Of a stretch of DNA of 64,000 nt, positions 35,203 through 44,080 are shown piece after piece. The DNA is from Photobacterium chitinilyticum (GTDB taxonomy: Bacteria > Pseudomonadota > Gammaproteobacteria > Enterobacterales > Vibrionaceae). The notes beneath the pieces were generated by a model. The model searched no databases and was not told the origin of the DNA. It saw only the letters and a list, made by a program, of their open reading frames with translations. The stretch spans positions 124,001 to 188,000 of the forward strand of contig NZ_RJLM01000001.1 in assembly GCF_004104355.1 (NCBI RefSeq), in the 5' to 3' direction. The first letter of the stretch is position 1. Every line of letters starts with the position of its first letter. Made by a program: the position numbers and the translations under genes.

Positions 35203-36255
35203 ATGAAAAAAATTAGTATTATTGGTACTGTCGGTCTTCCTGGTAATTATGGTGGTTTTGAATCTTTAGTCGAAAATTTGGTCTTAAATCAATCTGGCAA
35301 TATTAGGTATCAAGTTTTTTGTTCAAAGCCTGCTTATAAAACTCACAAGAAGTATTTTAATGGTGCTTTGCTCACTTACTTACCATTGAAAGCTAATGGT
35401 GTTCAGAGCATCCCTTATGATGTACTTTCCCTTATTAGTTGCATTAAACGTAAGCCTGATGTTGTGCTTATATTAGGAGTGTCAGGCTGTCTATTCTTAC
35501 CTTTATATAAATTATGCTCTCAATCTAAAATTGTAACAAATATTGATGGATTAGAGTGGAAGCGTGATAAGTGGGGATATTTTACTAAACGTTTTCTTAA
35601 GCTATCAGAACGACTGGCTGTTAGATTTTCGGACGTTGTGGTTACTGATAATCAAGCAATTACTGACTATGTTCATGCAGAGTATGGAGTTGATAGCACT
35701 ACAATTGCATACGGTGGCGATCATGCTTTGAGAAAAACACAAGCTTTTACTAATCAAATGGAATATGCTTTTGCGCTGTGTCGTATCGAACCTGAAAATA
35801 ACATTGAGATGATTCTGGAATCATTTTCAAAGGTAAAGATGCAATTGAAGTTTGTTGGGAATTGGAACAGGAGTGAGTTTGGCAGAAGCCTAAAAGTTAA
35901 GTATGGCCATTTCAAAAATATTGATTTATTAGATCCCATTTATGATTTAGATGAACTCTACAAACTACGTAAAGGTTGTGCTCTATACTTGCATGGTCAC
36001 TCTGCCGGCGGTACTAATCCTTCGTTAGTCGAGATGATGCATTTTGGGCGTCCGATTTTTGCTTTTGACTGTAGTTTTAATCGATACAGTACTGATAATA
36101 AGGCTCATTATTTTACAAATGTTAATGCGCTTGTTGAACTTATCACGAGGACAACGGATACAGAAAAAGCAGACAATGGTAATAACATGATGGTTCTGGC
36201 AAAAAAGCACTATACTTGGTTTAAAATAACTAAGCAGTATGAAAGTGTATATTAG
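35203..36255 (+). CDS. DUF1972-type glycosyltransferase, probable rhamnosyltransferase (copy 2)
   Basis: A 350-residue paralogue of the protein at 22167, of identical length and aligned without gaps over most of its length. Shared blocks include GLPGNYGGFESLVENL, LPLKANGVQSIPYDVLSLI, VTNIDGLEWKRDKWG, CRIEPENNIEMILESF and GHSAGGTNPSLVEMMHFGRP. It is preceded by almost 300 AT-rich bases without a gene, so it may have its own promoter. As with copy 1, rhamnose transfer is likely but unproven. It closes the AT-rich core, so the two copies bracket the serotype-specific genes. Confidence 0.85.
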   Translation: MKKISIIGTVGLPGNYGGFESLVENLVLNQSGNIRYQVFCSKPAYKTHKKYFNGALLTYLPLKANGVQSIPYDVLSLISCIKRKPDVVLILGVSGCLFLPLYKLCSQSKIVTNIDGLEWKRDKWGYFTKRFLKLSERLAVRFSDVVVTDNQAITDYVHAEYGVDSTTIAYGGDHALRKTQAFTNQMEYAFALCRIEPENNIEMILESFSKVKMQLKFVGNWNRSEFGRSLKVKYGHFKNIDLLDPIYDLDELYKLRKGCALYLHGHSAGGTNPSLVEMMHFGRPIFAFDCSFNRYSTDNKAHYFTNVNALVELITRTTDTEKADNGNNMMVLAKKHYTWFKITKQYESVY

Positions 36256-36774
36256 TAATTGCTAATTACAATATGCAATATTAGGTAAGTGTTCATCAAA
36301 CCCTATTGACATAGAAACTGTGAGCTCTTCCACTTGGTCCCATCTGTTATTGAGTGGTCAGTCTGGTGCTTCATCATTGTCTCATGATTAAAAAGAAAAT
36401 ATCTAAATACTAGGAAGCGCCACCTAAAGGATGATAAGACAGGATAAAAAGAAATATGGCACACACTGCGTATTTCGGAAATAAAAGGACACCCATGTAT
36501 TTGACAGATTTCTTCAGTAGAGAATATTGTGTCTTTGATAATTAAGTTCTTAAATTACTCCAATAGGGTACACAGATTGGGAGAGTTGAAAATTTCCTGT
36601 CATCATCTAGTAAAAATAATAAGTTATGATTTTCTGTCTCTCGAGTGAGACAGATTTTATCCATTGATATTGTCCCCAATAGGCTTATATCTTAACTATT
36701 TTGGGTATTAGATTTCATTACTTTCGTTTCATCCTACATCTTAATTCCTATCAATTTTATATCATGGATAATAT
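36256..36774. other. Intergenic region between the core cluster and ugd
   Basis: About 520 AT-rich bases without a credible gene. Only frames of fewer than 20 codons are open (for example from 36432), and none has a convincing ribosome binding site. A short hairpin with CTCGAG at its centre is near 36640. The right half probably holds the promoter for ugd. Confidence 0.4.
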
Positions 36775-37941
36775 ATGAAAATTGCTATTGCTGGTACAGG
36801 CTATGTAGGTCTGTCTAATTCGATGCTTTTGGCACAGCATCACGATGTTATTGCTGTTGATATTATCGAAGAGAAGGTGAAGCTTTTAAACGACAAGCTA
36901 TCACCGATTGTTGATGCTGAAATTGAAGACTTTTTAGCTAACAAGCCATTGAATTTTATTGCAACGCTGGACAAAGAGTTAGCATATAAAGACGCTGAGT
37001 TCGTTATTATTGCCACACCAACAGATTATGACATCAAGAATAATTACTTTAACACCTCTTCAGTTGAAGCGGTTATTAAAGATGTCATGGCGATTAATCC
37101 TAATGCGGTAATGGTGATTAAGTCTACCGTGCCGGTTGGTTATACAGCACGTATTAAACAAGAATTAGGCTGTGAAAACCTAATATTCTCACCTGAGTTT
37201 TTACGTGAAGGCCGTGCGCTATACGACAACTTGCATCCATCGCGTATTATCGTTGGTGAACGTAGTGAACGTGCTGAAATTTTTGCTAATTTATTGGTTG
37301 AAGGCGCGGTTAAGCAAGACATTGAAGTCTTGTTTACTGATTCGACAGAAGCTGAAGCGGTGAAGCTGTTCTCGAACACTTATCTTGCGATGCGTGTTGC
37401 CTATTTTAACGAGTTAGATTCTTACGCCGAGGCGCATGGTTTAGATGCACGTCAAATTATTGAAGGTGTTGGCTTAGATCCGCGTATTGGTAATCATTAC
37501 AACAATCCTTCATTTGGTTACGGTGGCTACTGCTTACCAAAAGATACCAAACAGCTTCGTGCTAATTACGCTGATGTTCCAAACAGCATTATTGGTGCAA
37601 TCGTTGATGCCAATACTACACGCAAAGATTTCGTTGCTGATAGTATTTTAAAACGTAACCCTAAGCGTGTCGGTATCTATCGTTTGATCATGAAATCGGG
37701 TTCGGATAATTTCCGTGCCTCTAGTATCCAAGGCATCATGAAGCGCTTGAAAGCCAAAGGTATTGAAGTCGTGATTTACGAGCCTGTATTAAAAGACAAA
37801 GAGTTCTTCCACTCGGCAGTTATCGAAGACTTTGCAGAGTTCAAAGCCATGTCTGACGTGATTGTGTCTAACCGTATGGCACTTGAACTTGAAGACGTCG
37901 CAAGCAAAGTTTACACCCGTGATCTTTTCGGTAGTGACTAA
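36775..37941 (+). CDS. ugd: UDP-glucose 6-dehydrogenase (copy 1)
   Basis: A 388-residue Ugd that oxidises UDP-glucose to UDP-glucuronate with two NAD. The Rossmann motif GTGYVGLSN is at residues 7-15. The catalytic Cys253 lies in [11 protein letters not shown], and [18 protein letters not shown] and [12 protein letters not shown] are conserved blocks. It is the short (enterobacterial Ugd) form. A hairpin follows at 37951 and galU comes next, so precursor UDP-glucose synthesis and its oxidation are paired. A close paralogue is at 44081, with very similar sequence in all motif regions. Confidence 0.96.
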   Translation: MKIAIAGTGYVGLSNSMLLAQHHDVIAVDIIEEKVKLLNDKLSPIVDAEIEDFLANKPLNFIATLDKELAYKDAEFVIIATPTDYDIKNNYFNTSSVEAVIKDVMAINPNAVMVIKSTVPVGYTARIKQELGCENLIFSPEFLREGRALYDNLHPSRIIVGERSERAEIFANLLVEGAVKQDIEVLFTDSTEAEAVKLFSNTYLAMRVAYFNELDSYAEAHGLDARQIIEGVGLDPRIGNHYNNPSFGYGGYCLPKDTKQLRANYADVPNSIIGAIVDANTTRKDFVADSILKRNPKRVGIYRLIMKSGSDNFRASSIQGIMKRLKAKGIEVVIYEPVLKDKEFFHSAVIEDFAEFKAMSDVIVSNRMALELEDVASKVYTRDLFGSD

Positions 37942-37950
37942 GCTAAAATC

Positions 37951-37988
37951 AAAGAATGGTCAGTCGATTTCTTCCATGGCCATTCTTT
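37951..37988 (+). terminator. Terminator after ugd copy 1
   Basis: Arms AAAGAATGG (37951-37959) and CCATTCTTT (37980-37988) pair perfectly and can be extended by wobble pairs. The AAAG/CTTT ends give A and T flanks, as in bidirectional intrinsic terminators. Confidence 0.65.
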
Positions 37989-38197
37989 AAAATACGATAC
38001 ACATCTTTTCTGAAACTAAATTTCCACTCTCGTTAAAATTGGAAATTTAGTTGTCTCTATATTGTCAACTTCGCTTGCTATCTTTTACCTGTAAGGTGGT
38101 GCTTACTGGTATTTGCATGAACAACTCTCATGTTTACTGCGATACGTTGACTCTCTAATAAGAGCGACAAGGTTGTTACTTTTATTAAGGTTTTATT

Positions 38198-39118
38198 ATG
38201 AACAAAATAACAAAAGCTGTCATTCCAGTGGCAGGGCTAGGTACGCGGATGCTTCCTGCAACCAAAGCGATTCCCAAAGAAATGTTACCAATCGTTGATA
38301 AACCACTTATTCAATACATAGTGAATGAATGTGTAGCGGCGGGCATTAAAGAAATTGTGTTGGTAACACACTCTTCTAAAAATGCTATTGAAAACCATTT
38401 TGATACCTCTTACGAGCTAGAAGCGACGCTTGAAAAGCGCGTGAAGCGCCAGTTGCTTGAAGAAGTGCAATCTATCTGTCCGTCAGATGTCACCATTATG
38501 CATGTGCGCCAAGGCCATGCAAAAGGCTTAGGCCATGCGGTATTGTGTGCTAAGCCGCTTATTGGTGATGCGCCATTTGCTGTTGTGCTGCCAGATGTCA
38601 TTTTAGATAAATGCACGGCAGATCAACGCACTGAAAACCTAGCAGCTATGTTGTCACGCTTTGAATTAGCGGGAGCTAGCCAGATTATGGTGGAACCTGT
38701 GCCTATGGCCGATGTATCGAAATACGGGGTAGTAGATTGTGGTGGTGCTGAGCTCTCGGGTGGTAAATCTTGCTCTATGACTCGTATGGTAGAAAAGCCT
38801 GCGATGGAAGAGGCACCGTCTAACTTAGCCGTAGTCGGTCGTTATGTATTATCCGCCAATATTTGGGATAAATTAGCCATAACCCTACCTGGTGCAGGCG
38901 ATGAAATTCAGCTTACCGATGCGATTGATATGCTAATGGCGGAAGAAACCGTTGAAGCCTTCCACATGACGGGTAAATCCCATGATTGTGGTGACAAGTT
39001 AGGCTACCTCAAAGCGTTTGTAGAGTATGGCTTGCGTCACGATACTTTAGGCGCAGGTTTCAATGATTATCTGAAGGTTTTAATGAATGAGAATAAAGCA
39101 TTGAAATTAGTTAGTTAG
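38198..39118 (+). CDS. galU: UTP-glucose-1-phosphate uridylyltransferase
   Basis: A 306-residue GalU that makes UDP-glucose, the substrate of Ugd. The nucleotide-binding signature [20 protein letters not shown] is at residues 5-24, followed by [27 protein letters not shown] holds the metal Asp and [20 protein letters not shown] is the sugar-binding segment. The ATG at 38198 has a TTAAGG site upstream. An upstream ATG at 38113 is in another frame and unrelated. The gene lies between ugd and wecA with a hairpin after it. Confidence 0.96.
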   Translation: MNKITKAVIPVAGLGTRMLPATKAIPKEMLPIVDKPLIQYIVNECVAAGIKEIVLVTHSSKNAIENHFDTSYELEATLEKRVKRQLLEEVQSICPSDVTIMHVRQGHAKGLGHAVLCAKPLIGDAPFAVVLPDVILDKCTADQRTENLAAMLSRFELAGASQIMVEPVPMADVSKYGVVDCGGAELSGGKSCSMTRMVEKPAMEEAPSNLAVVGRYVLSANIWDKLAITLPGAGDEIQLTDAIDMLMAEETVEAFHMTGKSHDCGDKLGYLKAFVEYGLRHDTLGAGFNDYLKVLMNENKALKLVS

Positions 39119-39125
39119 ATATAAG

Positions 39126-39160
39126 GCTAGCCAGCAGTATTGTTGGTTAGCACTGTTTTC
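39126..39160 (+). terminator. Hairpin after galU
   Basis: GCTAGCCA (39126-39133) pairs with TGGTTAGC (39144-39151) with one wobble, followed by a modest T-rich stretch. Weak intrinsic terminator. Confidence 0.45.
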
Positions 39161-39172
39161 CGTTATCATTCA

Positions 39173-39200
39173 CTCGAACCTCGAACCTCGAACCTCGAAC
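39173..39200 (+). repeat. Four tandem copies of the heptamer CTCGAAC
   Basis: Four perfect 7-base units lie 17 bases before the wecA start, in the place where a ribosome binding site and leader would be. The unit resembles the TCGAAC/TTCGAG words found in other intergenic tracts of this window. Copy number could vary by slippage. Confidence 0.85.
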
Positions 39201-39216
39201 CTAATAAGTAACCTTT

Positions 39217-40326
39217 ATGCCTACCGCATTTATTTTTGTCTTTATTGCTTCGTTTTGTAGTCTCTTCGTATTCCGAAAAGTCGCAAAGCGAGTCGGTTTG
39301 GTTGATAAGCCGAACGCCCGTAAGCATCACCAAGGTGTTATTCCTCTTGTTGGTGGTGTGTCTATTTTTATTACACTAGCTTTCACTTTCTTACTGTTTA
39401 CAGATACAACGCCTGATGCCATTTTATTTTTGGTTTGTGCCACTATTTTGGTCATTACTGGGGTTATTGACGATCGCTATGACATCAGTTTTAAGCTTCG
39501 GCTTATCATTCAGGCTGGTGTGTCGTTTGCGATGATGTTGATTGGTGACAAGAGTTTGCATAACCTTGGTTACTTGATGGGCAGTGAAGCCATTGAGTTA
39601 TCAGTAGCCGCCAGTTATCTCATCACTGTTCTTGGCGTTATTGGGGCGATTAATGCCTTTAATATGGTCGATGGTATTGATGGTCTTCTAGGTGGTTTGG
39701 CATCTGTGACCTTTGGTGCGCTGGGTTTCATGTTTCTCGTTGATGGGAATATGGAGCTGGCTATGGTTTGCGGCTTAATTGTGACTGCGATTGTACCTTA
39801 TATCCTGTTAAATCTTGGCTTTCCTTTAGGGCGTCGATTTAAGGTCTTTATGGGAGACGCTGGGAGTATCTTTATTGGCTTTACTGTTATTTGGTTGCTA
39901 ATTGAAGCAACCCAAGGGGAAAACAATACTTATATACGCCCGGTAACAGCACTTTGGGTTATAGCGGTTCCGCTGATGGATATGGCGACGATTATGGTAC
40001 GTCGTGTGCGTAAAGGTCAGTCTCCGTTTAAGCCTGACCGTGAGCACTTGCACCATATCTGCCAGCGAATTGGCCTCTCTTCAGGTATGTCGTTGTTCGT
40101 GATTTGCACTATGGCAATTATCATGGCGGGTATTGGTATTTGGTCTGATATGGAGAAGATCAGTGAATCAGTGATGTTTGCCAGTTTCTTGGGTGTATTC
40201 GCGGTTTACTTTTTCGTGATCAGCTACATTTGGCGCATTATTACACTTATCCATAAAGTATTTGGTACCAATAAGCCAATTGACTTTAATATGGAAACTC
40301 AAGGTCATGACCAGAGGCAAGGTTAA
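39217..40326 (+). CDS. wecA: Undecaprenyl-phosphate N-acetylglucosaminyl 1-phosphate transferase (WecA-like, copy 1)
   Basis: A 369-residue polytopic membrane enzyme (about eleven helices) of the polyprenyl-phosphate HexNAc-1-P transferase family. Conserved cytoplasmic motifs are intact: GVIDDRYDIS (Asp-Asp), NAFNMVDGIDGLLGG, VFMGDAGSIFIGF and REHLHHICQRIG (the HxHH carbohydrate-recognition motif). WecA starts O-antigen, ECA or capsule units by loading GlcNAc-1-P on the lipid. It faces a second, minus-strand WecA-like gene (40976) 650 bases away. Which of the two, or the PglC-like transferase at 3414, starts the polymer of this locus is not determined by sequence. Confidence 0.93.
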   Translation: MPTAFIFVFIASFCSLFVFRKVAKRVGLVDKPNARKHHQGVIPLVGGVSIFITLAFTFLLFTDTTPDAILFLVCATILVITGVIDDRYDISFKLRLIIQAGVSFAMMLIGDKSLHNLGYLMGSEAIELSVAASYLITVLGVIGAINAFNMVDGIDGLLGGLASVTFGALGFMFLVDGNMELAMVCGLIVTAIVPYILLNLGFPLGRRFKVFMGDAGSIFIGFTVIWLLIEATQGENNTYIRPVTALWVIAVPLMDMATIMVRRVRKGQSPFKPDREHLHHICQRIGLSSGMSLFVICTMAIIMAGIGIWSDMEKISESVMFASFLGVFAVYFFVISYIWRIITLIHKVFGTNKPIDFNMETQGHDQRQG

Positions 40327-40392
40327 GGCCTGCAGCAAGCTTTGACTGGAAAGTGGGTTTACAAGTGGTAGCTGAAAATAGTTAGAGTTGAT

Positions 40393-40424
40393 GCCCTGTT
40401 GTGATTATTCCAATACAACGGGGC
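40393..40424 (+). terminator. Hairpin after wecA copy 1
   Basis: GCCCTGTTGT pairs with ACAACGGGGC (ten pairs with one wobble), followed by a T- and A-rich stretch. Probable intrinsic terminator. Confidence 0.6.
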
Positions 40425-40469
40425 TATATTATAAGCGGGTGCTTTATTAAAGTGCTCATACTGTTTATT

Positions 40470-40637
40470 TCAATACTCTTGCCTTCTATCTTCCCGTCTC
40501 ATCGCCTTCGACATCCTGTCGTATTTTTCAAGCTGCTCAAAAAATAGTGTTAACTTCAACAATATAACGAATCCAAGATGGATCATTGCGTTCGACGTTA
40601 GTCCCTCTTTCCATCTGATAATCCTTTCACCCTGCAT
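40470..40637 (-). CDS. Small hypothetical protein with strong Shine-Dalgarno site
   Basis: A 55-residue frame starting at the ATG at 40637, preceded by AAGGAGGG at ideal distance, the strongest ribosome binding site seen in the window. The protein has a hydrophobic middle (NAMIHLGFVILLKLTLFF) and a charged C-terminus (MSKAMRREDRRQEY), suggesting a single-span membrane peptide. The frame can be extended upstream to a TTG at 40664 but that lacks a site. I recognise no family. It is on the same strand as the WecA-like gene at 40976-42076 and about 340 bases downstream of it; that 340-base gap shows no other gene. Confidence 0.6.
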   Translation of the reverse strand: MQGERIIRWKEGLTSNAMIHLGFVILLKLTLFFEQLEKYDRMSKAMRREDRRQEY

Positions 40638-40975
40638 ACATCCCTCCTTGCAATAGATAACCAAGCTTAGCTTGTTGCACCTATTCTATTAGTCCACCGT
40701 TACCATTATTTATATAATCTCAAGAGTTCAGAAACCTATATCAATCAGGTTAACAATACTTATATGCCTAAGCGGAGCATATTTTCAGTGTAGTGATAAC
40801 TTGGTGGTATGTAAGTATTATTAATGAGACACATAATGAAACATGTTTAAAGAGGCCGATGACTAAAAAGTATATCTGAAATTGCAAGGTATGATGAAAG
40901 TGCTTGACTCTGATCTTTTTGAAATATTGAGCTAGTGTTGTCTATTGTTTCTCCCTGTGCGTTAATTAGCACCTT

Positions 40976-42076
40976 TTATGGGGCTGAATTATTACTTTTC
41001 TCTTTTTTGATATTTAGTGCCGTTAAGCTGTTATTGAACTTGCGAAGAAATGCCGTGATCCGCCAAATATAGGTGATGGACAGGTAGTAAGTCACAAACA
41101 ACATGAGAAAGGCGCCAAACATAATTGACTCGCTAATTTCTGCCTGTTCACCCAGTATTCCGATATAAGCTAGCAAGGAAGCCAAACCACAGATCGCAAG
41201 CAGAGTCATTCTCTGTGACAGACCTATGCGTTGGCAGATATGGTGCAGGTGTTCACGGTCGGGCTTAAACGGTGACTGGCCCTTTCGTACACGGCGGATC
41301 ATGATTGTAGCCATATCCATAAGTGGAAGAGCAATTAGCCATAATGCTGTAACGGGACGAAGCGGTGTGTTTTCACCTTGAGTACCGTTGACCAGCAGCC
41401 AAATGACGGTAAATCCAATAAAAACACTGCCAGCATCCCCCATAAAGACCTTAAAGCGTTGACCAAGCGGAAAGCCGAGGTTGAGCATTACGTAGGGGAC
41501 AGTTGCGATCACTATCACAAAGCAGAAGTTATAGAGGTCTAGCTGATGGTCTAACCAAAACAGGTAGCCAAGTGATGAAAAGGTTACGGTAGCTAAACCT
41601 CCTAGGAGTCCATCTATACCATCGACCATGTTAAAGGCATTAATGGCGCCTAGTACTGCCAATGTCGTTATTATGTAGCTCAACGGTGTATTCAGGGTTA
41701 AGTTACCAAAACCAAATAAGTCCCCTAGGCTTGCGAGGTACAGGCTACCGAATTTAATCATGATGATGGACATCAGAACCTGAATGATCAGCCGTGCTTT
41801 GAAGCTAATATCGTACTTGTCATCAATGGCACCTGTGACGACAAGAACAGAGGCGCAAAAAAGGTATAGGTTGGAATTACGGGCGAGGTCAGGTGTCACA
41901 AGAAGAGCGAGTGTAACGGTGAAAAAGATGGCTATACCACCGATAAGAGGGATCGCTCCTTGGTGTTGTTTTCTGCCGGATGGAATGTCGACTAGCTGAA
42001 CTTTCTTCGCGACCTTTCGCAGTGCAAACAGGCTGGTAAAAGAAAAGATAAAAATGAGTGCAAGTCCACTGTCCAT
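40976..42076 (-). CDS. Undecaprenyl-phosphate N-acetylglucosaminyl 1-phosphate transferase (WecA-like, copy 2)
   Basis: A 366-residue paralogue of the protein at 39217, on the opposite strand. All catalytic motifs are kept: GAIDDKYDIS, NAFNMVDGIDGLLGG, VFMGDAGSVFIGF and REHLHHICQRIG. Both proteins share nearly identical central blocks but differ in the periplasmic loops and ends. The family starts lipid-linked glycan assembly by transfer of a HexNAc-1-phosphate. Its isolated position and reversed orientation suggest separate regulation, or a remnant of an earlier polysaccharide locus. Sugar specificity (GlcNAc, GalNAc or other) cannot be told. Confidence 0.92.
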   Translation of the reverse strand: MDSGLALIFIFSFTSLFALRKVAKKVQLVDIPSGRKQHQGAIPLIGGIAIFFTVTLALLVTPDLARNSNLYLFCASVLVVTGAIDDKYDISFKARLIIQVLMSIIMIKFGSLYLASLGDLFGFGNLTLNTPLSYIITTLAVLGAINAFNMVDGIDGLLGGLATVTFSSLGYLFWLDHQLDLYNFCFVIVIATVPYVMLNLGFPLGQRFKVFMGDAGSVFIGFTVIWLLVNGTQGENTPLRPVTALWLIALPLMDMATIMIRRVRKGQSPFKPDREHLHHICQRIGLSQRMTLLAICGLASLLAYIGILGEQAEISESIMFGAFLMLFVTYYLSITYIWRITAFLRKFNNSLTALNIKKEKSNNSAP

Positions 42077-42502
42077 AGCTATGACCTTTTAGATATAAGC
42101 AAAAAACTGACATATGTTATATCTATTGCGGATGACATTAAAGTTACATATGCAACATGCAGTCTGTTTGGTCTATTAAAGCGACTAAGGTAACGTTTTA
42201 GAAGCATCTATAATGTCTATTGGATATTTTTTGCTAATGTTATTTTTTTGGCGCAGCACTATTTTGTTGTACCGTTATTAGTAAAATATTATGTATCAAT
42301 GATAGGTATGTCAAAAAGGTAGTTGTCTTCTTTTTGAGACTATATCGCTTCGCTTCTCCTTTTGATCTTCCACTTCACTATATATTACTCGTATCAATAG
42401 TATTTTTTCCGTGACATGTCTCTAGCAATATCTGTTGTTCTCTTACCCTTCGTTATGTATTTGCCATCATCTTGTCAGTCTCATTGGACATAGGGCAAAA
42501 AC
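42077..42502. other. Divergent intergenic region between wecA copy 2 and rjg
   Basis: About 425 AT-rich bases without a gene. It must hold promoters in both directions; several AT-rich hexamers could serve as -10 boxes but I cannot choose between them. No ops or terminator-like hairpin is seen. Confidence 0.4.
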
Positions 42503-43894
42503 GTGAACATCATTCATCATGGTGCTCGTACTGGCGTGACAGGATCGTGCCATGAAATACGGGTTGGTACACATGGATTACTAGTTGATTGTGGGCTCTT
42601 TCAGGGAGAGGAGAAGGGGCGTTCTTTAGATATTGAATTCCCTATTGATCATATCCGGGCTTTATTACTGACACATTGCCACATCGATCATATTGGTCGA
42701 TTGCCCTGGTTATTGGCTGCTGGCTTTCGGGGGCCTATTTATGCCACAGAAGCCACGGCTGCTCTATTGCCTTTAATGCTGGAAGACGGCCTGAAAATTC
42801 ACCTGGGTTTAAATAAAGCGCAGTGCGAAAAATTTACTGGTCTGGTTCAGGGGTTGCTCAAACCAATTCCTTTTGACTGCAGGGTAGAGCTGATTTTGCC
42901 AAGTGGTGAGCTGGTTAGTATTTGCTTCAGGCCTGCTGGCCACATACTTGGCTCTGCCTATATTGAACTGTCTCTACCAGGAGAAAGGTCAGGAGAGCAA
43001 AAAGTGGTTTTTTCTGGTGATCTCGGCCCCTGTGATACCCCTTTGCTTGTTGACCCTCAATCACCTGAACAAGTTGACACATTGGTGATCGAAAGTACCT
43101 ATGGTGATAAACAGCACCAGCCTGTTAGGCTTCGTGAGCAGCAATTGGCTACGATCATTGACCGCTCTCTGAATGACGGCGGAGCAATATTGATCCCTGC
43201 ATTTAGTGTCGGTCGTACCCAGGAATTGCTGTTTGATATCGAGAATCTTATTACACGAACGATGTCTGGTTTCTCTAAACAGAACAGTTCATTGGCAAAG
43301 TGGTACCAGTTGCCTGTGATTTTGGATTCCCCGCTGGCAATGGGGGTCACTCAACAGTACGTTAGCTTTCAGCGGCTTTGGGCCAAAGAAGCGAAGCAGC
43401 GGATAATTACCGGTCGGCATCCTCTTTCCTTTGAGCAGTGTATTACCATCAATCAGCATTCCGACCACATCGCGCTTGTGAATAGAATTAAGGCGACAGG
43501 TGAGCCGGCCATTATTGTTGCCGCTAGCGGTATGTGTGCCGGTGGCCGGATTTTGAATTATCTCGACGCCTTGTTGCCCGATCCGCGAACGGATGTGGTT
43601 ATGGTTGGCTATCAGGCGAGAGGAACATTGGGCCGGCAGCTGCTTGGTCAGCCAAGGCAGGTTGATATAAGAAATAGCAGGGTAGCGGTGAATGCAACGG
43701 TTCATTCGATGTCTGGATATTCGGCTCATGCTGATCAGGATGACTTGATGAAGTTTGTTGCCAACATTAAGCATGGACCGCAACAAATTCGGATTGTGCA
43801 TGGCGATGTTAAGGCTCAGGAAGCGTTGGCGCGAAAGCTAGCTTCCATTAAGCCGGACTGCGAAATCGTTATTGCAGCGAATGAGAAAAATTGA
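42503..43894 (+). CDS. rjg: Metallo-beta-lactamase/beta-CASP RNA exonuclease-like protein (Rjg type)
   Basis: A 463-residue member of the CPSF73/YSH1-like beta-CASP nuclease family. The zinc motif HCHIDHIGR comes at about residues 58-66, then SGDLGP, the beta-CASP block with ESTYGDKQH and PAFSVGRTQELLF, and the C-terminal RNA-specificity motifs SGMCAGGRILNYL, HSMSGYSAHADQDDL and IVHGD. It should cut or trim RNA. In V. cholerae the homologous gene rjg marks the right edge of the O-antigen locus, which fits its place here among polysaccharide genes. A GTG start at 42503 is used. No role in glycan synthesis is known. Confidence 0.9.
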   Translation: MNIIHHGARTGVTGSCHEIRVGTHGLLVDCGLFQGEEKGRSLDIEFPIDHIRALLLTHCHIDHIGRLPWLLAAGFRGPIYATEATAALLPLMLEDGLKIHLGLNKAQCEKFTGLVQGLLKPIPFDCRVELILPSGELVSICFRPAGHILGSAYIELSLPGERSGEQKVVFSGDLGPCDTPLLVDPQSPEQVDTLVIESTYGDKQHQPVRLREQQLATIIDRSLNDGGAILIPAFSVGRTQELLFDIENLITRTMSGFSKQNSSLAKWYQLPVILDSPLAMGVTQQYVSFQRLWAKEAKQRIITGRHPLSFEQCITINQHSDHIALVNRIKATGEPAIIVAASGMCAGGRILNYLDALLPDPRTDVVMVGYQARGTLGRQLLGQPRQVDIRNSRVAVNATVHSMSGYSAHADQDDLMKFVANIKHGPQQIRIVHGDVKAQEALARKLASIKPDCEIVIAANEKN

Positions 43895-43920
43895 CCCGAT
43901 AAGAGTCGGTCATTTTTGTG
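43893..43920 (+). terminator. Hairpin after rjg
   Basis: GACC(C)GA pairs with TCGGTC with one bulge, followed by ATTTTTG. Short but well placed, overlapping the end of rjg. Confidence 0.5.
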
Positions 43921-44080
43921 GTCATCTTATGAGGTGACTTTATGAGAAAATGATAAATTTATGCCATAAAGCTTTAAACCGACTAATCTTCAATAGTGAC
44001 TTGATACAGTGCTTCTCAGTGTTGTTACAATGTGCGCTTTTTTTCTGAAAGCTGATAATTGAATAATTTGAGGTCAAGTA

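Noticed and set aside
36456-36472. Possible sigma-54 promoter (TGGCAC followed by TGC) before ugd copy 1
   Set aside because: The GC of the -12 element is two bases too close to the -24 GG, so the invariant spacing is not met.
36432-36485. Short frame starting MIRQDKKKYGTHCVF that recalls the start of some transposases
   Set aside because: Only 17 codons, no ribosome binding site, and no following transposase sequence in any frame.
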